Assembly (NCBI RefSeq): GCF_900167455.1
Contig: NZ_FUWJ01000015.1
Span: 53,603 to 117,602, forward strand
Length of the DNA: 64,000 nucleotides
Source of the DNA: Enhydrobacter aerosaccus
GTDB lineage: Bacteria > Pseudomonadota > Alphaproteobacteria > Reyranellales > Reyranellaceae
Direction of reading: 5' to 3'
Made by a program: the position numbers and the translations under genes. The notes under the pieces are model-generated. The model had not been told where the DNA came from. It made no database searches and saw only the letters and a list, made by a program, of their open reading frames with translations. Below, piece after piece: positions 40,965 to 50,464 of the stretch; position 1 is the first letter of the stretch, and every line of letters begins with the position of its first letter.

Positions 40965-41071
40965 CTGCCTCCTCACCTGGCCTCTCCCCGTCGCGGGCGA
41001 GAGGAACACGAGGAGGGGACGCTCCCTTCTTTCTCCTCTCCCCCGCCAGGGGGAGAGGCGGGGTGAGGGGG
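40965..41071. repeat. R1 palindromic element between livK and livG
   Basis: CCTCACCTGGCCTCTCCCCG hairpin, then TCCTCTCCCCCGCC AGGGGG hairpin, closing GGGGTGAGGGGG. Full-length R1 layout inside the operon, 17 bp before the livG start. Confidence 0.75.
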
Positions 41072-41088
41072 CGAAGCAGACGCCACCG

Positions 41089-41838
41089 ATGCTCGAAACC
41101 CAGGACCTCACCATCCGCTTCGGCGGCCATGCGGCCGTCAACGGCGTCACCTGCGCCTTCCAGCCGGGAACGCTGACCTCGATCGTCGGCCCAAACGGGG
41201 CCGGCAAGACGACCTATTTCAACCTGATCTCGGGTCAGCTTCCCGCCACCGCCGGCAAGGTGAGGCTGAACGGCCACGACATCACCGGCTATGGCGCGCC
41301 GCATCGCGCCCGACTGGGGCTCGGCCGCGCCTTCCAGCTCACCAATCTCTTTCCCAATCTGACGACGCTCGAGAACGTGCGGCTCGCCGTGCAGGTCAAG
41401 AGCGGCAAGGGACTCGACCTGTTCAGCCGTGCCTCCACCCATCGCGAGCTGACCGACCGTGCGCGCGAGCATCTCGCCGCCGTCTCGCTGACCGACCGCG
41501 CCGACACCGTTGCGGCCACGCTGCCGCACGGCGATCAGCGCAAGCTCGAGGTTGCGATCCTGCTGGCGCTGGAGCCCGACATCTTCATGTTCGACGAGCC
41601 GACCGCGGGCATGAGCATCGACGAAGTGCCGACCGTGCTCGCCATCATCGCCGCCATCAAGAAGCGCGGCGACAAGACCATCCTGCTGGTCGAGCACAAG
41701 ATGGACGTGGTGCGCTCGCTGTCCGACCGCATCGTCGTGCTGCACCAGGGCAAGCTCGTGGCCGACGGCAACCCCAACGAGATCATCAACTCCGACATCG
41801 TGCGCGAGGCCTATCTCGGCGGAGCGGCCCATGCGTGA
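41089..41838 (+). CDS. livG: Branched-chain amino acid ABC transporter ATP-binding protein LivG-type
   Basis: 249-residue cytoplasmic ATPase. Walker A GPNGAGKTT at about residues 35-43, variant signature LPHGDQRKLEVAILLALEP, Walker B IFMFDEPTAGM, switch LLVEHKMDVV. The extended insertion after Walker A (AFQLTNLFPNLTTLENV) is typical of LivG. ATG 41089 is the start of the conserved domain. The next gene is 147 bp away because of a MITE-like insertion. Confidence 0.93.
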   Translation: MLETQDLTIRFGGHAAVNGVTCAFQPGTLTSIVGPNGAGKTTYFNLISGQLPATAGKVRLNGHDITGYGAPHRARLGLGRAFQLTNLFPNLTTLENVRLAVQVKSGKGLDLFSRASTHRELTDRAREHLAAVSLTDRADTVAATLPHGDQRKLEVAILLALEPDIFMFDEPTAGMSIDEVPTVLAIIAAIKKRGDKTILLVEHKMDVVRSLSDRIVVLHQGKLVADGNPNEIINSDIVREAYLGGAAHA

Positions 41839-41851
41839 GCCCGCGCTTCTT

Positions 41852-41982
41852 CTCCCTCCCCATTCAAATGGGGAGGTGCCCGCAGGGCGGAGGGGTCATC
41901 GAACGGAAAGACTGCCTGCGGCGCTCATGACCTCTCCGTCTGCGTATGACGCCGCCACCTCCCCATTTGAATGGGGAGGGAG
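41852..41982. mobile_element. 131-bp MITE-like element with 27-bp perfect inverted ends
   Basis: Left end 41852-41878 (CTCCCTCCCCATTC AAATGG, first 20 bases) is the exact reverse complement of the right end 41956-41982 (27 bp each). Each end is itself a near-palindrome. No open frame and no clear target duplication were seen. The right end carries GGGGAGGGAG, which serves as the Shine-Dalgarno of livF. Confidence 0.7.
41975..41982 (+). promoter_or_regulatory. livF ribosome binding site donated by the inserted element
   Basis: GGAGGGAG ends 3 nt before GTG 41986 (its GGAGG core ends 6 nt before). These bases are the outermost part of the MITE-like element's right end. Confidence 0.5.
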
Positions 41983-41985
41983 TTC

Positions 41986-42708
<723 letters not shown>

Positions 42709-42710
42709 GT

Positions 42711-42805
42711 CTCATCGGAGCGCGCCACTCTAGTGGCGCTCATCTCATGAATCCGATGCGCCACACGGGCGGAGTGTCGTTCCGCTTGTGGAGTGGCACG
42801 CTCCC
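42711..42805. repeat. R5 REP pair between livF and livH
   Basis: CTCATCGGAGCGCGCCACTC then TAGTGGCGCTCATC, and the opposed arm GTGGAGTGGCACGCTCCC, which ends at the base before the livH ATG. It has the GGAG tetranucleotide of the family and replaces any normal ribosome binding site of livH. Confidence 0.7.
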
Positions 42806-43780
42806 ATGAAGCGCGACCTCGTTCCCCTGCTGCTGGCGCCTCTGCTGATCGCTGTCGCGTTCCCGTTCGTGGGTTCGGCGGCGAGCTGGGTCACGTTGAC
42901 TGTCGCCGGCCTCGCCATGGGGCTGATGATCTTCGTGATGGCCTCCGGCCTCACCCTGACCTTCGGCCTGATGGACGTGCTGAATTTCGGCCACGGCGCC
43001 TTCATCGCCGTCGGCGCCTTCGTCGCCGCCTCGGTGATGCTGGCGCTGGGACCATGGATGTCGGCCGAGTCGCTGGCGCTCAACCTTGCCGCCGTCGCGC
43101 CGGCGATCCTCGCCGCCATGGTGGTGAGCGGCGTGCTGGGGCTGGCCTTCGAACGGGTGATCGTGCGGCCGGTCTACGGCCAGCACCTCAAGCAGATCCT
43201 GGTCACGACCGGCGGCCTGATCGTGGCCGAGCAGCTCATCAAGGTCGTATGGGGACCGGAGCAGATCACGCTGACGCGGCCAGCGGCGCTGCGCGGCGCC
43301 TTCCTGTTGGGCGACGTGGCGATCGAAAAGTACCGTGTGCTGGCCGTCGTGGTCGGGCTCGTGGTGTTCGCGGTGCTGGCGCTGACCCTCAACCGCACCC
43401 GCATCGGCCTGCTGATCCGCGCCGGCGTCGAGAACGGCGAGATGGTCGAGTCGCTGGGCTATCGCATCCGCCGCCTGTTCGTGGGCGTGTTCGTGGTCGG
43501 CTCGGCGCTGGCCGGGCTGGGCGGCGCGATGTGGGGCCTCTACCAGGAGACGGTGACGGCAGGCATCGGCGGGCAGGTCATCGTGCTGGTCTTCATCGTC
43601 ATCATCATCGGCGGGCTGGGCTCCGTCGGCGGCTGCTTCGTCGGCGCCCTGCTGGTCGGATTGACGGCCAACTACATCGGCTTCTTGGCGCCCAAGGTGG
43701 CGCTCGGCTCCAACATCCTGCTGATGGCGCTGATCCTGCTGTGGCGCCCGCAGGGCCTCTATCCCGTGGCGAAGAGGTGA
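42806..43780 (+). CDS. livH: Branched-chain amino acid ABC transporter permease LivH-type
   Basis: 324 residues with about eight spans. The family signature GLMDVLNFGHGAFIAVGAF is near residue 55, and the cytoplasmic EAA-like loop VENGEMVESLGYRIRRLF near residue 215. The start is ATG 42806 (MKRDLVPLLL), immediately after the REP pair; a GTG at 42788 lies inside the repeat. No clear Shine-Dalgarno, so coupling or a hairpin effect on initiation is possible. Confidence 0.92.
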   Translation: MKRDLVPLLLAPLLIAVAFPFVGSAASWVTLTVAGLAMGLMIFVMASGLTLTFGLMDVLNFGHGAFIAVGAFVAASVMLALGPWMSAESLALNLAAVAPAILAAMVVSGVLGLAFERVIVRPVYGQHLKQILVTTGGLIVAEQLIKVVWGPEQITLTRPAALRGAFLLGDVAIEKYRVLAVVVGLVVFAVLALTLNRTRIGLLIRAGVENGEMVESLGYRIRRLFVGVFVVGSALAGLGGAMWGLYQETVTAGIGGQVIVLVFIVIIIGGLGSVGGCFVGALLVGLTANYIGFLAPKVALGSNILLMALILLWRPQGLYPVAKR

Positions 43781-43785
43781 GGGCC

Positions 43786-44859
43786 ATGCTGCGCTCTCTT
43801 CTCTCCGACGATCTGCCGCGCAGCCGCTGGCTCAGTCTGGCGCTGCTGGTGATCCTGGTCGGGCTTGCGGTCGCGCCGTTCGCCTTCCCCGGTGCCAAGT
43901 CGCTGAACGTGGCGGCCAAGATCTGCGTCTTCATTGTGCTGGCGGCGAGCTTCGATCTGCTACTGGGCTATACCGGCATCGTTTCCTTCGCCCACACGAT
44001 GTTCTTCGGCATCGGCGCCTACGGCATCGCCATCGCGCTCACCCGCCTGGGCGTGAAGGGGCCGGGCGGCGGCTGGGAGGCGATCGCCGTCGGCCTCGTC
44101 GCCGCGCTCGTCCTGGCGGTCGCGCTGGCGGCGCTGATCGGGCTGTTCTCCCTGCGCGTGCGCACGATCTTCTTCGCCATGATCACGCTCGCCGTAGCGA
44201 GCGCCTTCGCCATCCTGGCCTCGCAGCTCTCGGACATCACCGGTGGCGAGGACGGTCTCAACTACCGCCTGCCGGAGATGCTGCGGCCGTCCTTCTCGCT
44301 GGTCGACGACAAGCTGTTCGGCATCAGCCTCAACGGCCGCCTGCTCGATTATTATTTGGTCTATGTCGTGTCGCTGGTCCTGGTGCTGGGGCTGCTGCGC
44401 ATCGTCAACTCGCCGTTCGGCAGCGTGCTGATGGCGATCCGCGAGAACCCGTTCCGCGCCGAGGCGATCGGCTACCGCACCGTGGTCTACCGCACGATGG
44501 CGAGCTGCATCGCCGCCGCGGTCGCGGCGCTGGCGGGCGCGCTTCTGGCGCTGTGGTCGAGCCAGGCCAGCCCCGACACCACGCTCTCCTTCGACATCAT
44601 GGTCGACCTGCTGCTGATGGTCGTGATCGGCGGCATGGGGACCATCTACGGTGCCGCCATCGGCGCGGTGCTGCTGGTGTTCGCGCAGAACTACCTGCAG
44701 GACCTGCTGGTCGTGCTCAACAAGGCGATGGCGGGCGTGCCGGTGCTCGCCAACCTGTTCCATCCCGACCGCTGGCTGCTGTGGCTCGGCGTCGCCTTCA
44801 TCCTCTGCGTCTACTTCTTCCCCACCGGCATCGTCGGCCGCCTGCGCCAGAAGCGCTGA
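43786..44859 (+). CDS. livM: Branched-chain amino acid ABC transporter permease LivM-type
   Basis: 357 residues with about eight spans. LLLGYTGIVSFAHTMFFG is the LivM counterpart of the LivH signature, and RENPFRAEAIGYRTVVYR is the EAA-like coupling loop for the ATPases. Last gene of the operon, 5 bp after livH with a Shine-Dalgarno GAGGTGAGGG bridging the junction. Convergent with the HxlR gene. Confidence 0.92.
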   Translation: MLRSLLSDDLPRSRWLSLALLVILVGLAVAPFAFPGAKSLNVAAKICVFIVLAASFDLLLGYTGIVSFAHTMFFGIGAYGIAIALTRLGVKGPGGGWEAIAVGLVAALVLAVALAALIGLFSLRVRTIFFAMITLAVASAFAILASQLSDITGGEDGLNYRLPEMLRPSFSLVDDKLFGISLNGRLLDYYLVYVVSLVLVLGLLRIVNSPFGSVLMAIRENPFRAEAIGYRTVVYRTMASCIAAAVAALAGALLALWSSQASPDTTLSFDIMVDLLLMVVIGGMGTIYGAAIGAVLLVFAQNYLQDLLVVLNKAMAGVPVLANLFHPDRWLLWLGVAFILCVYFFPTGIVGRLRQKR

Positions 44860-44880
44860 TCGGCCCCGCCAGCGGACCGG

Positions 44881-45567
44881 TCACGGCTCGAACCGCTTGG
44901 GCAGCGGGAACAGGGTCACGAAACGCTGCGCAAGCCGGCGGTCGCCGGAAATCCGAAGAGCGCCCTCGGCCTCCAACCGCGCCAAAGGCACCTTGCCGTA
45001 CACCGCGGCGCCCAGCGCCATGGGCGTTCCGGCAAAGCGCACGCGCGGGTCGGGCGGATCGCCCTGGGTGACCGAAAGGCCGCTGCCGGTGAGATGGGCG
45101 CCATAGACGTCGTCGCCAAACTGGAAGCCGAGACAGGCATCGAGATCGCCGCAGCGGCCGCGGTCGAGCATGGTCCGGAAGGATAGCAGGAGCGAGACGC
45201 CGCTGATCGGGCGGCCGGGATCGTGGCTGGGGGAGCGCGCTGCCCAGCGTCCCATGGCCGAGGTGATCGGCTCGGCTTCGTATCCCCATTCCGTCAGCTC
45301 ATAGACCGGCGTCGCGGCGGGGGGCGGCAGCCTGGTCTTCACCAGGACCTTGCGCCGCTCCAGGTCGGCCAGGCGCTGCGTGAGAATGCTGGCGCTGATC
45401 CCCGGCAGGTCGGCGCGCAATTGCGAGAAGCGCCGAGGACCCAGCATCAGCTCGCGCATGATCAGGAGCGCCCAGCGATCGCCGAAGATCTCCAGCGCGT
45501 GCGCCGTGCCGCAGGCATCGTCGTAACGGCTCGGGCCACCGGCTTTGGTCTTCTTTTTCAACTTCAT
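44881..45567 (-). CDS. HxlR-family transcriptional regulator with C-terminal SCP2-like domain
   Basis: 228 residues. The HxlR winged helix (residues about 15-105) is typical: CGTAHALEIFGDRWALLIM, ELMLGPRRFSQLRADLPG, ILTQRLADLERRKVL, YELTEWG. The C-terminal 110 residues form a separate domain resembling sterol-carrier-protein-2-like folds (ending ALRISGDRRLAQRFVTLFPL), which could bind a hydrophobic ligand. Start ATG 45567. A dyad touches its start codon and could be its own operator. Confidence 0.85.
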   Translation of the reverse strand: MKLKKKTKAGGPSRYDDACGTAHALEIFGDRWALLIMRELMLGPRRFSQLRADLPGISASILTQRLADLERRKVLVKTRLPPPAATPVYELTEWGYEAEPITSAMGRWAARSPSHDPGRPISGVSLLLSFRTMLDRGRCGDLDACLGFQFGDDVYGAHLTGSGLSVTQGDPPDPRVRFAGTPMALGAAVYGKVPLARLEAEGALRISGDRRLAQRFVTLFPLPKRFEP

Positions 45568-45585
45568 GGTTGTTTTTTCCAACCA
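45567..45585. promoter_or_regulatory. Dyad TGGTTG-N7-CAACCA in the divergent promoter
   Basis: A perfect 6-bp inverted repeat with a T-rich spacer, between the HxlR start and the GFA-like gene. It fits an operator for HxlR autoregulation and control of the divergent gene. Confidence 0.4.
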
Positions 45586-45622
45586 ACTCGTGGGATGGTC
45601 AAGCACACGCGGAGTGGAGCCC

Positions 45623-46153
45623 ATGGCCGGGAATAATCCAACGTACGTGGCGCGATGCCGATGCGGCGCGGTCGAAGTCGGCGCCTGGAGCGCTCCCATT
45701 GTGGTCACCGCCTGCTACTGCGACGACTGCCAGGAGGCGGCCCGGCGCTGCGCGGCATCTGCCGATGCGGCACCTCTCGTCGACGCCGACTGCGGCACCG
45801 AATTCATGGTGTTCCGGCGCGATCGCATCGCCTGCATCCGAGGCGCCGACCACCTCCAGGCGATGAGGCTGAGGGACGCCACGAAGACCCGGCGGATGAT
45901 CGCCGGCTGCTGTGCAACGCCGATGTATCTGACCTTCGACGATCGGCGGCCCTGGATATCGGCGTTCCGCGCCGCTTTCGGGGCCGATGCGCCGCCGGTG
46001 CAATTGCGGATCTGCACCCGGTTCAGACAGTCGCGTGAAATGGCGACGGATGGGCTGCCCAACCATCCCGGCTATCCGGCCTCGATGATCCTTCGCGTCC
46101 TGGCCGCCTGGCCGCTCATGCTGTTCAGCCGGCCGGTCGGGGCTCTGCCCTGA
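45623..46153 (+). CDS. GFA-like zinc-binding protein
   Basis: 176 residues with Cys spaced as in the glutathione-dependent formaldehyde-activating (GFA) family and its DUF6151 relatives: RCRCGAV, then CYCDDCQEA, then a lone pair GCCATPMY near residue 95. These should hold structural and catalytic zinc. The substrate is unknown; true GFA activity is not implied. Divergent from the HxlR gene, so probably under its control. Confidence 0.7.
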   Translation: MAGNNPTYVARCRCGAVEVGAWSAPIVVTACYCDDCQEAARRCAASADAAPLVDADCGTEFMVFRRDRIACIRGADHLQAMRLRDATKTRRMIAGCCATPMYLTFDDRRPWISAFRAAFGADAPPVQLRICTRFRQSREMATDGLPNHPGYPASMILRVLAAWPLMLFSRPVGALP

Positions 46154-46172
46154 CGCGATCTCCCGTGACGGT

Positions 46173-46589
46173 CTACGCGCTGGCGGCCCAGCGGCAGCCG
46201 CCTTCGGGCGTGGTGACGGTGAGGCGCTTCGGGCTGGTGGAGAGATCGGCGCGGAAGGAGAGGTTGCGCTGGCCGAGGACGAAGCCGCCGGCATAGACGT
46301 TCGGCGCCACGCGCATCATCGTCCCGTGCACGCCGCCGGAGGTCACCAGCTCCGCCCGATTGCTGCGCACCGTCAACGTCATGGGACGCGTCATGCTGGG
46401 ATCGGTCAGGATGCAGCCCGAGATGCTGTCGGGCTGAAGCGCCAGCGTGAACTTGGTCACCGAGTCGGGATCCATCGGTCCGGTGGCTTGTGCCGCCGTC
46501 GTCACCGGCGCCGGGATGCTCGTGGTCTCGGTGCAGCCGCCGAACAGCAGCGCCGTGGCCAGCACGGCCATCGTCTCGATCTTGCGCAT
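46173..46589 (-). CDS. Putative small lipoprotein
   Basis: 138 residues with signal TMAVLATALLFGGC (lipobox FGGC, Cys19), so anchored in a periplasm-facing membrane. The mature part is beta-rich with two Cys (SGCILTDP and GGCRW) that could pair. The final residues GGCRWAASA are unusual in having Trp-Ala. No family recognised. Divergent from the HAD gene (141 bp apart). Confidence 0.65.
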   Translation of the reverse strand: MRKIETMAVLATALLFGGCTETTSIPAPVTTAAQATGPMDPDSVTKFTLALQPDSISGCILTDPSMTRPMTLTVRSNRAELVTSGGVHGTMMRVAPNVYAGGFVLGQRNLSFRADLSTSPKRLTVTTPEGGCRWAASA

Positions 46590-46730
46590 CGCTTGCTCCC
46601 CCTTCGGTCTCATCGTCGCGGACGGCGGCGCGAGAGGTTTCCAGCCTACGCCGTCGGCCGCATCGCCGACAATGACGTTGCCTCCGTCCTGCAGGTATTC
46701 GATCATGATCGGCGATTGGATTGGGGACCT

Positions 46731-47792
46731 ATGAAAAAGACTGACTCGCCAAAGCAGGACGGCCTCGGACGCCGCTCCGCGCTGCAGGGGCTTGCCCTGC
46801 TCGCGGCCTCTGGTGCGCTGCTGCCTGCAGCCGTTCGTGCCCAGGGCGTGGGAACCGTCCCGCTCGAGTCCTGGAACGAGGGACGAACGAAACAGGCCAT
46901 CCTCGACTTCGTGCGTGCCGTCACCGATCCTGCCGGCCCGGACTTCGTGCCGGTGGAGGAGCGCATCGCGACCTTCGACCAGGACGGCACGCTGTGGGTC
47001 GAGCAGCCGATCTACACGCAGGTGGTCTTTGCCCTCGAGCGTGTGCCGGCGCTGGTGGCGCGCAAGCCCGAATTGAAGGACCGCGAACCCTACAAGACCA
47101 TCCTGTCCGGCGACCGTCAGGCCATGGCCCGGCTGCCGGCGCGCGACCTCGACGAGATCGTGGTTGCCACCATGGCCGATCTTTCGGTCGAGGAGATGGA
47201 GGCGGAGACCCGGAAATGGATCGCCTCGGCGCGACATCCGCGCTGGAACCGGCCCTACACCGAGCTTGCCTACCAGCCGATGCTCGAACTGCTGCAGTTC
47301 CTGCGCGGCAACGGCTTCAAGACCTACATCGTGAGCGGCGGCGGCCAGGACTTCGTGCGCGTCTATGCGCAGCAGGTCTATGGCATTCCGCCGGAACAGG
47401 TGATCGGCACGGCCGGCGCCACGAAGTTCGCCTACGGCAAGGACGGCAAGCCGTACCTGACGACCGAGCCCCGGGTTCTGCTGAACGACAACTATGCCGG
47501 CAAGGCGGAAGGCATCCATCTCGAGATCGGCCGTCGGCCGCGGCTGGCCTGCGGCAACTCGATCGGCGACCAGCAGATGCTGGAATATACCGGGGCGGGC
47601 AAGGGTGCGCGGCTGATGATGCTGGTGATGCACGACGATGCCGGGCGCGAATATGCCTACGGTCCGGCGCAGGGGCTTCCCGACTCGACGGTCGGCACCT
47701 TCTCGCAGGCACTCTACGACGAGGCGAAGACGAGCGGCTGGACCGTCATCAGCATGAAGAACGACTGGAAGCGCGTCTTCGCCTTCGAGTAG
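46731..47792 (+). CDS. Secreted HAD-superfamily phosphatase-like protein
   Basis: 353 residues. A twin-Arg signal is likely: GRRSALQGLALLAASGALL, cleaved near VRAQG (residue 38). The HAD core is present: motif I as FDQDGTLW (nucleophile Asp, about residue 85), motif II TYIVSGGGQ, then a Lys, and motif IV GNSIGDQQM. Similar exported HAD enzymes are phosphoserine-phosphatase-like. Substrate unknown. Start at ATG 46731; the Tat signal supports it. Confidence 0.85.
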   Translation: MKKTDSPKQDGLGRRSALQGLALLAASGALLPAAVRAQGVGTVPLESWNEGRTKQAILDFVRAVTDPAGPDFVPVEERIATFDQDGTLWVEQPIYTQVVFALERVPALVARKPELKDREPYKTILSGDRQAMARLPARDLDEIVVATMADLSVEEMEAETRKWIASARHPRWNRPYTELAYQPMLELLQFLRGNGFKTYIVSGGGQDFVRVYAQQVYGIPPEQVIGTAGATKFAYGKDGKPYLTTEPRVLLNDNYAGKAEGIHLEIGRRPRLACGNSIGDQQMLEYTGAGKGARLMMLVMHDDAGREYAYGPAQGLPDSTVGTFSQALYDEAKTSGWTVISMKNDWKRVFAFE

Positions 47793-47817
47793 GACGCGTT
47801 TGCCCCGGGAGAAGCGC

Positions 47818-48897
47818 ATGCGTTGTCTGGCGTCTTTCGAGGAGTGGCGACTGCGGCGCCTGTTGGCCCTCATCGTGGCGGGGCTGGCGCTGGTCGTGGC
47901 GACGGCGGTCGCCGGTGCGCGCGTGGAGGCGCAGCAGCCACGGTCCGCCGCCGAGGATTACACCGCCACCGTCGCCCGTCTGAAGAGCCTTGCCGAGAAA
48001 GGCGAGGCCGACGCCCAGTATGAACTCGGTGTCCTGTACTTCCGCGGGCAGGGCCTGCCGCGCGATGTCGACGAAAGCGCGCGCCTCTATCGGCTGGCCG
48101 CCGACCAGGGACAGGTCCGGGCGCAGGTGGCGCTGGCGCAGTTTTATCAGCACGGTATCGGCGTGCCGCGCGACGACGCCGAGGCGGCGCGGCTGCTGGC
48201 ACGGGCCGTCGCCCGGGGCGATGCGCGCGCGCAATACCTGCTCGCTCTCTGCTACGGCAAGGGGCAGGGCGTGCCGCGCGACGATGCCGAGGCGCTGAGG
48301 CTGCTGCGGTTGTCCGTCGGTCAGGACGACACCGCCGCCCTCAACCTGCTGGGCAACATGTACGAGCACGGGCAGGGCGTGCCGCAGGACCATGCCGAGG
48401 CGATGAAACTCTACCAGCGCTCGGCCGCGCACGGCGACACGCGGGCCCGGCAGTTCGTCGCCATGTTCTCGGCTCTCGACGCCGGCAAGGTCTCGGGTGA
48501 CACGATCGAGATTCCCCTGCGGGCGCGGGGCGGCGTGCTGGTCGTGCCGGCGCTGATCGACCAGTCCGTGTTCGCGACCTTCGTGGTCGACAGCGGGGCC
48601 GCCGACGTCGCTATTCCCGATCCTGTCGCCGAAGCGATGCGCAAGGCGGGCAAGCTCTCGGACGCGGACTTCACCGGCACCGCCAATCGCCGGCTTGCCG
48701 ACGGCACCATCGTCAAGGCGAGGACGTTCGTCATCCGCACGCTGCGCGTCGGCACCAAGGTGCTGGAGAACGTCAAGGCCAGCCAGATCCCCGGCAAGGG
48801 ATCGCCGCTGCTGGGGCAGAGCTTCCTGCAGCGCTTCAGCGCCTGGTCGATCGACAACGGCCGGCAACTGCTCGTGCTCAAGGAATTGCCGCAGTGA
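47818..48897 (+). CDS. Sel1-repeat / retropepsin-like aspartic protease fusion
   Basis: 359 residues. N-terminal span RRLLALIVAGLALVVATAV, cleaved or anchoring. About four Sel1 repeats follow (residues about 45-205), e.g. AQYELGVLYFRGQGLPRD and ALNLLGNMYEHGQGVPQD. The C-terminal domain (about 225-355) is clan-AA aspartic-protease-like with FVVDSGAADV (catalytic Asp-Ser-Gly), then NRRLADGT and a final LLGQSFLQRF. A Shine-Dalgarno GGGAGAA supports ATG 47818. Sel1 for protein contact plus a retropepsin-like protease suggests periplasmic proteolysis of a partner; this is inference. Confidence 0.8.
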   Translation: MRCLASFEEWRLRRLLALIVAGLALVVATAVAGARVEAQQPRSAAEDYTATVARLKSLAEKGEADAQYELGVLYFRGQGLPRDVDESARLYRLAADQGQVRAQVALAQFYQHGIGVPRDDAEAARLLARAVARGDARAQYLLALCYGKGQGVPRDDAEALRLLRLSVGQDDTAALNLLGNMYEHGQGVPQDHAEAMKLYQRSAAHGDTRARQFVAMFSALDAGKVSGDTIEIPLRARGGVLVVPALIDQSVFATFVVDSGAADVAIPDPVAEAMRKAGKLSDADFTGTANRRLADGTIVKARTFVIRTLRVGTKVLENVKASQIPGKGSPLLGQSFLQRFSAWSIDNGRQLLVLKELPQ

Positions 48898-48984
48898 GGC
48901 AGGGGGCGCAATTGGCGCGGGATCCGGAATGCGCCTGTCTCGGGTGGCGGTTATGCTGGCGGCTCGATTCGAAAGGCGCTTCAC

Positions 48985-50448
48985 ATGACTAAGGGCGAAC
49001 ATTCACGCAGGTTGTTGCTGTCGGCCGGCGCCGCGGCGGCCCTGCTCGCAGGCGGGTTGGCTCCGGTCGCCGGTCCGGCCCTGGCGCAGTCGCTCAGCCA
49101 GCAGCAAAGCCTCGAGGCGGCCAGGAGCTGGGGCTATTCGGCGGCGATCCAGGCCGGCGTCTGGGGCGCGCCGCTGGTGACCATGTACGCGCTGCGCCAC
49201 AACGATGCGGTGGGACCCAAGCCGAAGGCGAAGCCCAACGAGATCTGGCGCATGGAGGATATCTCCACGCCCGAGCTGTCGAAGGAGGCGGGTTACGTCA
49301 CCCCGAATGTGAACGTCGTCTACGGCTTCGGCTTCGTCGATCTGCGCCAGGGCCCAGTGGTGCTGGAGGCGCCCGATTCGGATGGGCGCTACTACATGGT
49401 CGAGATCGTCGACATGTGGACCAATGCCTTCGCCTATGTCGGCGGCAAGGCGACCGGCTACAAGGGCGGCCGCTTCGTGCTGGTCGGCCCGGACTGGACC
49501 GGCGACCTGCCCGCGGATGCCAAGGCGATCCGCTGCCCGACGCCGTGGGTGCTGATCCAGCCGCGCGTGCACATCTATCGCGACGGCAAGATCGATCTCG
49601 CCGGCGCGCGCAAGGTTCTCGACGCCATCCGGCTGGTGCCGCCCGCCGGCAAGAGCGGCAGCTACGGTTTTCCGGCGCCGGAGTTCGTCGATCCCAACCT
49701 TCCGGTGAGCGCGCTCGACTTCAAGGATCCGCTGCAATTCTGGGAACTGCTGAGCGTGGCCCTGAACGAGAACCCGCCGCCCAAGGACCAGATCACGGCG
49801 CTGCTGCCGATGTTCAAGCCGCTGGGTATCGAGCTCGGCAAGCCATGGGACCGCAGCAAGGTCAGGCCGCCGGTGCTGGCTGCCATGGCCGAGGCGACCA
49901 AGGCATTGCCCAACCTGCTGGCGAAGCTGCCGCTCGGCACCCTCGTCAACTACGCGCTGATCCCGCCGCCCAGCATCGGCGACTTCGGCACCGACTATCT
50001 CAACCGCGCCTTCATCGGCCGCAACGGGCTGACCGCCAACACGCCCTACGAGGCGATCTATTGGGGCTATACGCTCGACGACAAGGGCGCCGGCCTCGAG
50101 GGCGGCAACCGTTACACGCTGACCTTCCGGGAGGGCATCCCGTTCCTGCCGCCCGGCTTCTGGTCGGTCACGCTCTATTCGAGCGAGAACAACTACACCG
50201 TGCCCAACCCGATCAACCGCTACATGGTGGGCAGCGACACCGGCCTGAAGCGCAATGCCGACGGCTCGATCACGATCTATATCCAGGCCGACAGCCCCGG
50301 CGCCGACAAGGACTCGAACTGGCTGCCGTCTCCCAAGTCGGGCCGGTTCTATCTCATCCCGCGCGTCTATGCCCCGGCGCCCAAGGCGATCGAGGACTTC
50401 ACCCATCCCACGCCCGCCAGCGTCCCTGCCGTCGTCAAGGTGCCGTGA
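48985..50448 (+). CDS. DUF1254/DUF1214 secreted protein
   Basis: 487 residues with signal peptide about residues 1-34 (RRLLLSAGAAAALLAGGLAP ... ALAQS). Domain 1 (DUF1254, about 45-190) includes GVWGAPLVTMYALRH and TPNVNVVYGFGFVDL. Domain 2 (DUF1214, about 340-455) includes FWSVTLYSSENNY and SGRFYLIPRVYAP. The function of this two-domain secreted family is not established. Separate from neighbours on both sides. Confidence 0.85.
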   Translation: MTKGEHSRRLLLSAGAAAALLAGGLAPVAGPALAQSLSQQQSLEAARSWGYSAAIQAGVWGAPLVTMYALRHNDAVGPKPKAKPNEIWRMEDISTPELSKEAGYVTPNVNVVYGFGFVDLRQGPVVLEAPDSDGRYYMVEIVDMWTNAFAYVGGKATGYKGGRFVLVGPDWTGDLPADAKAIRCPTPWVLIQPRVHIYRDGKIDLAGARKVLDAIRLVPPAGKSGSYGFPAPEFVDPNLPVSALDFKDPLQFWELLSVALNENPPPKDQITALLPMFKPLGIELGKPWDRSKVRPPVLAAMAEATKALPNLLAKLPLGTLVNYALIPPPSIGDFGTDYLNRAFIGRNGLTANTPYEAIYWGYTLDDKGAGLEGGNRYTLTFREGIPFLPPGFWSVTLYSSENNYTVPNPINRYMVGSDTGLKRNADGSITIYIQADSPGADKDSNWLPSPKSGRFYLIPRVYAPAPKAIEDFTHPTPASVPAVVKVP

Positions 50449-50464
50449 GGGAACAGCGGCAAGG

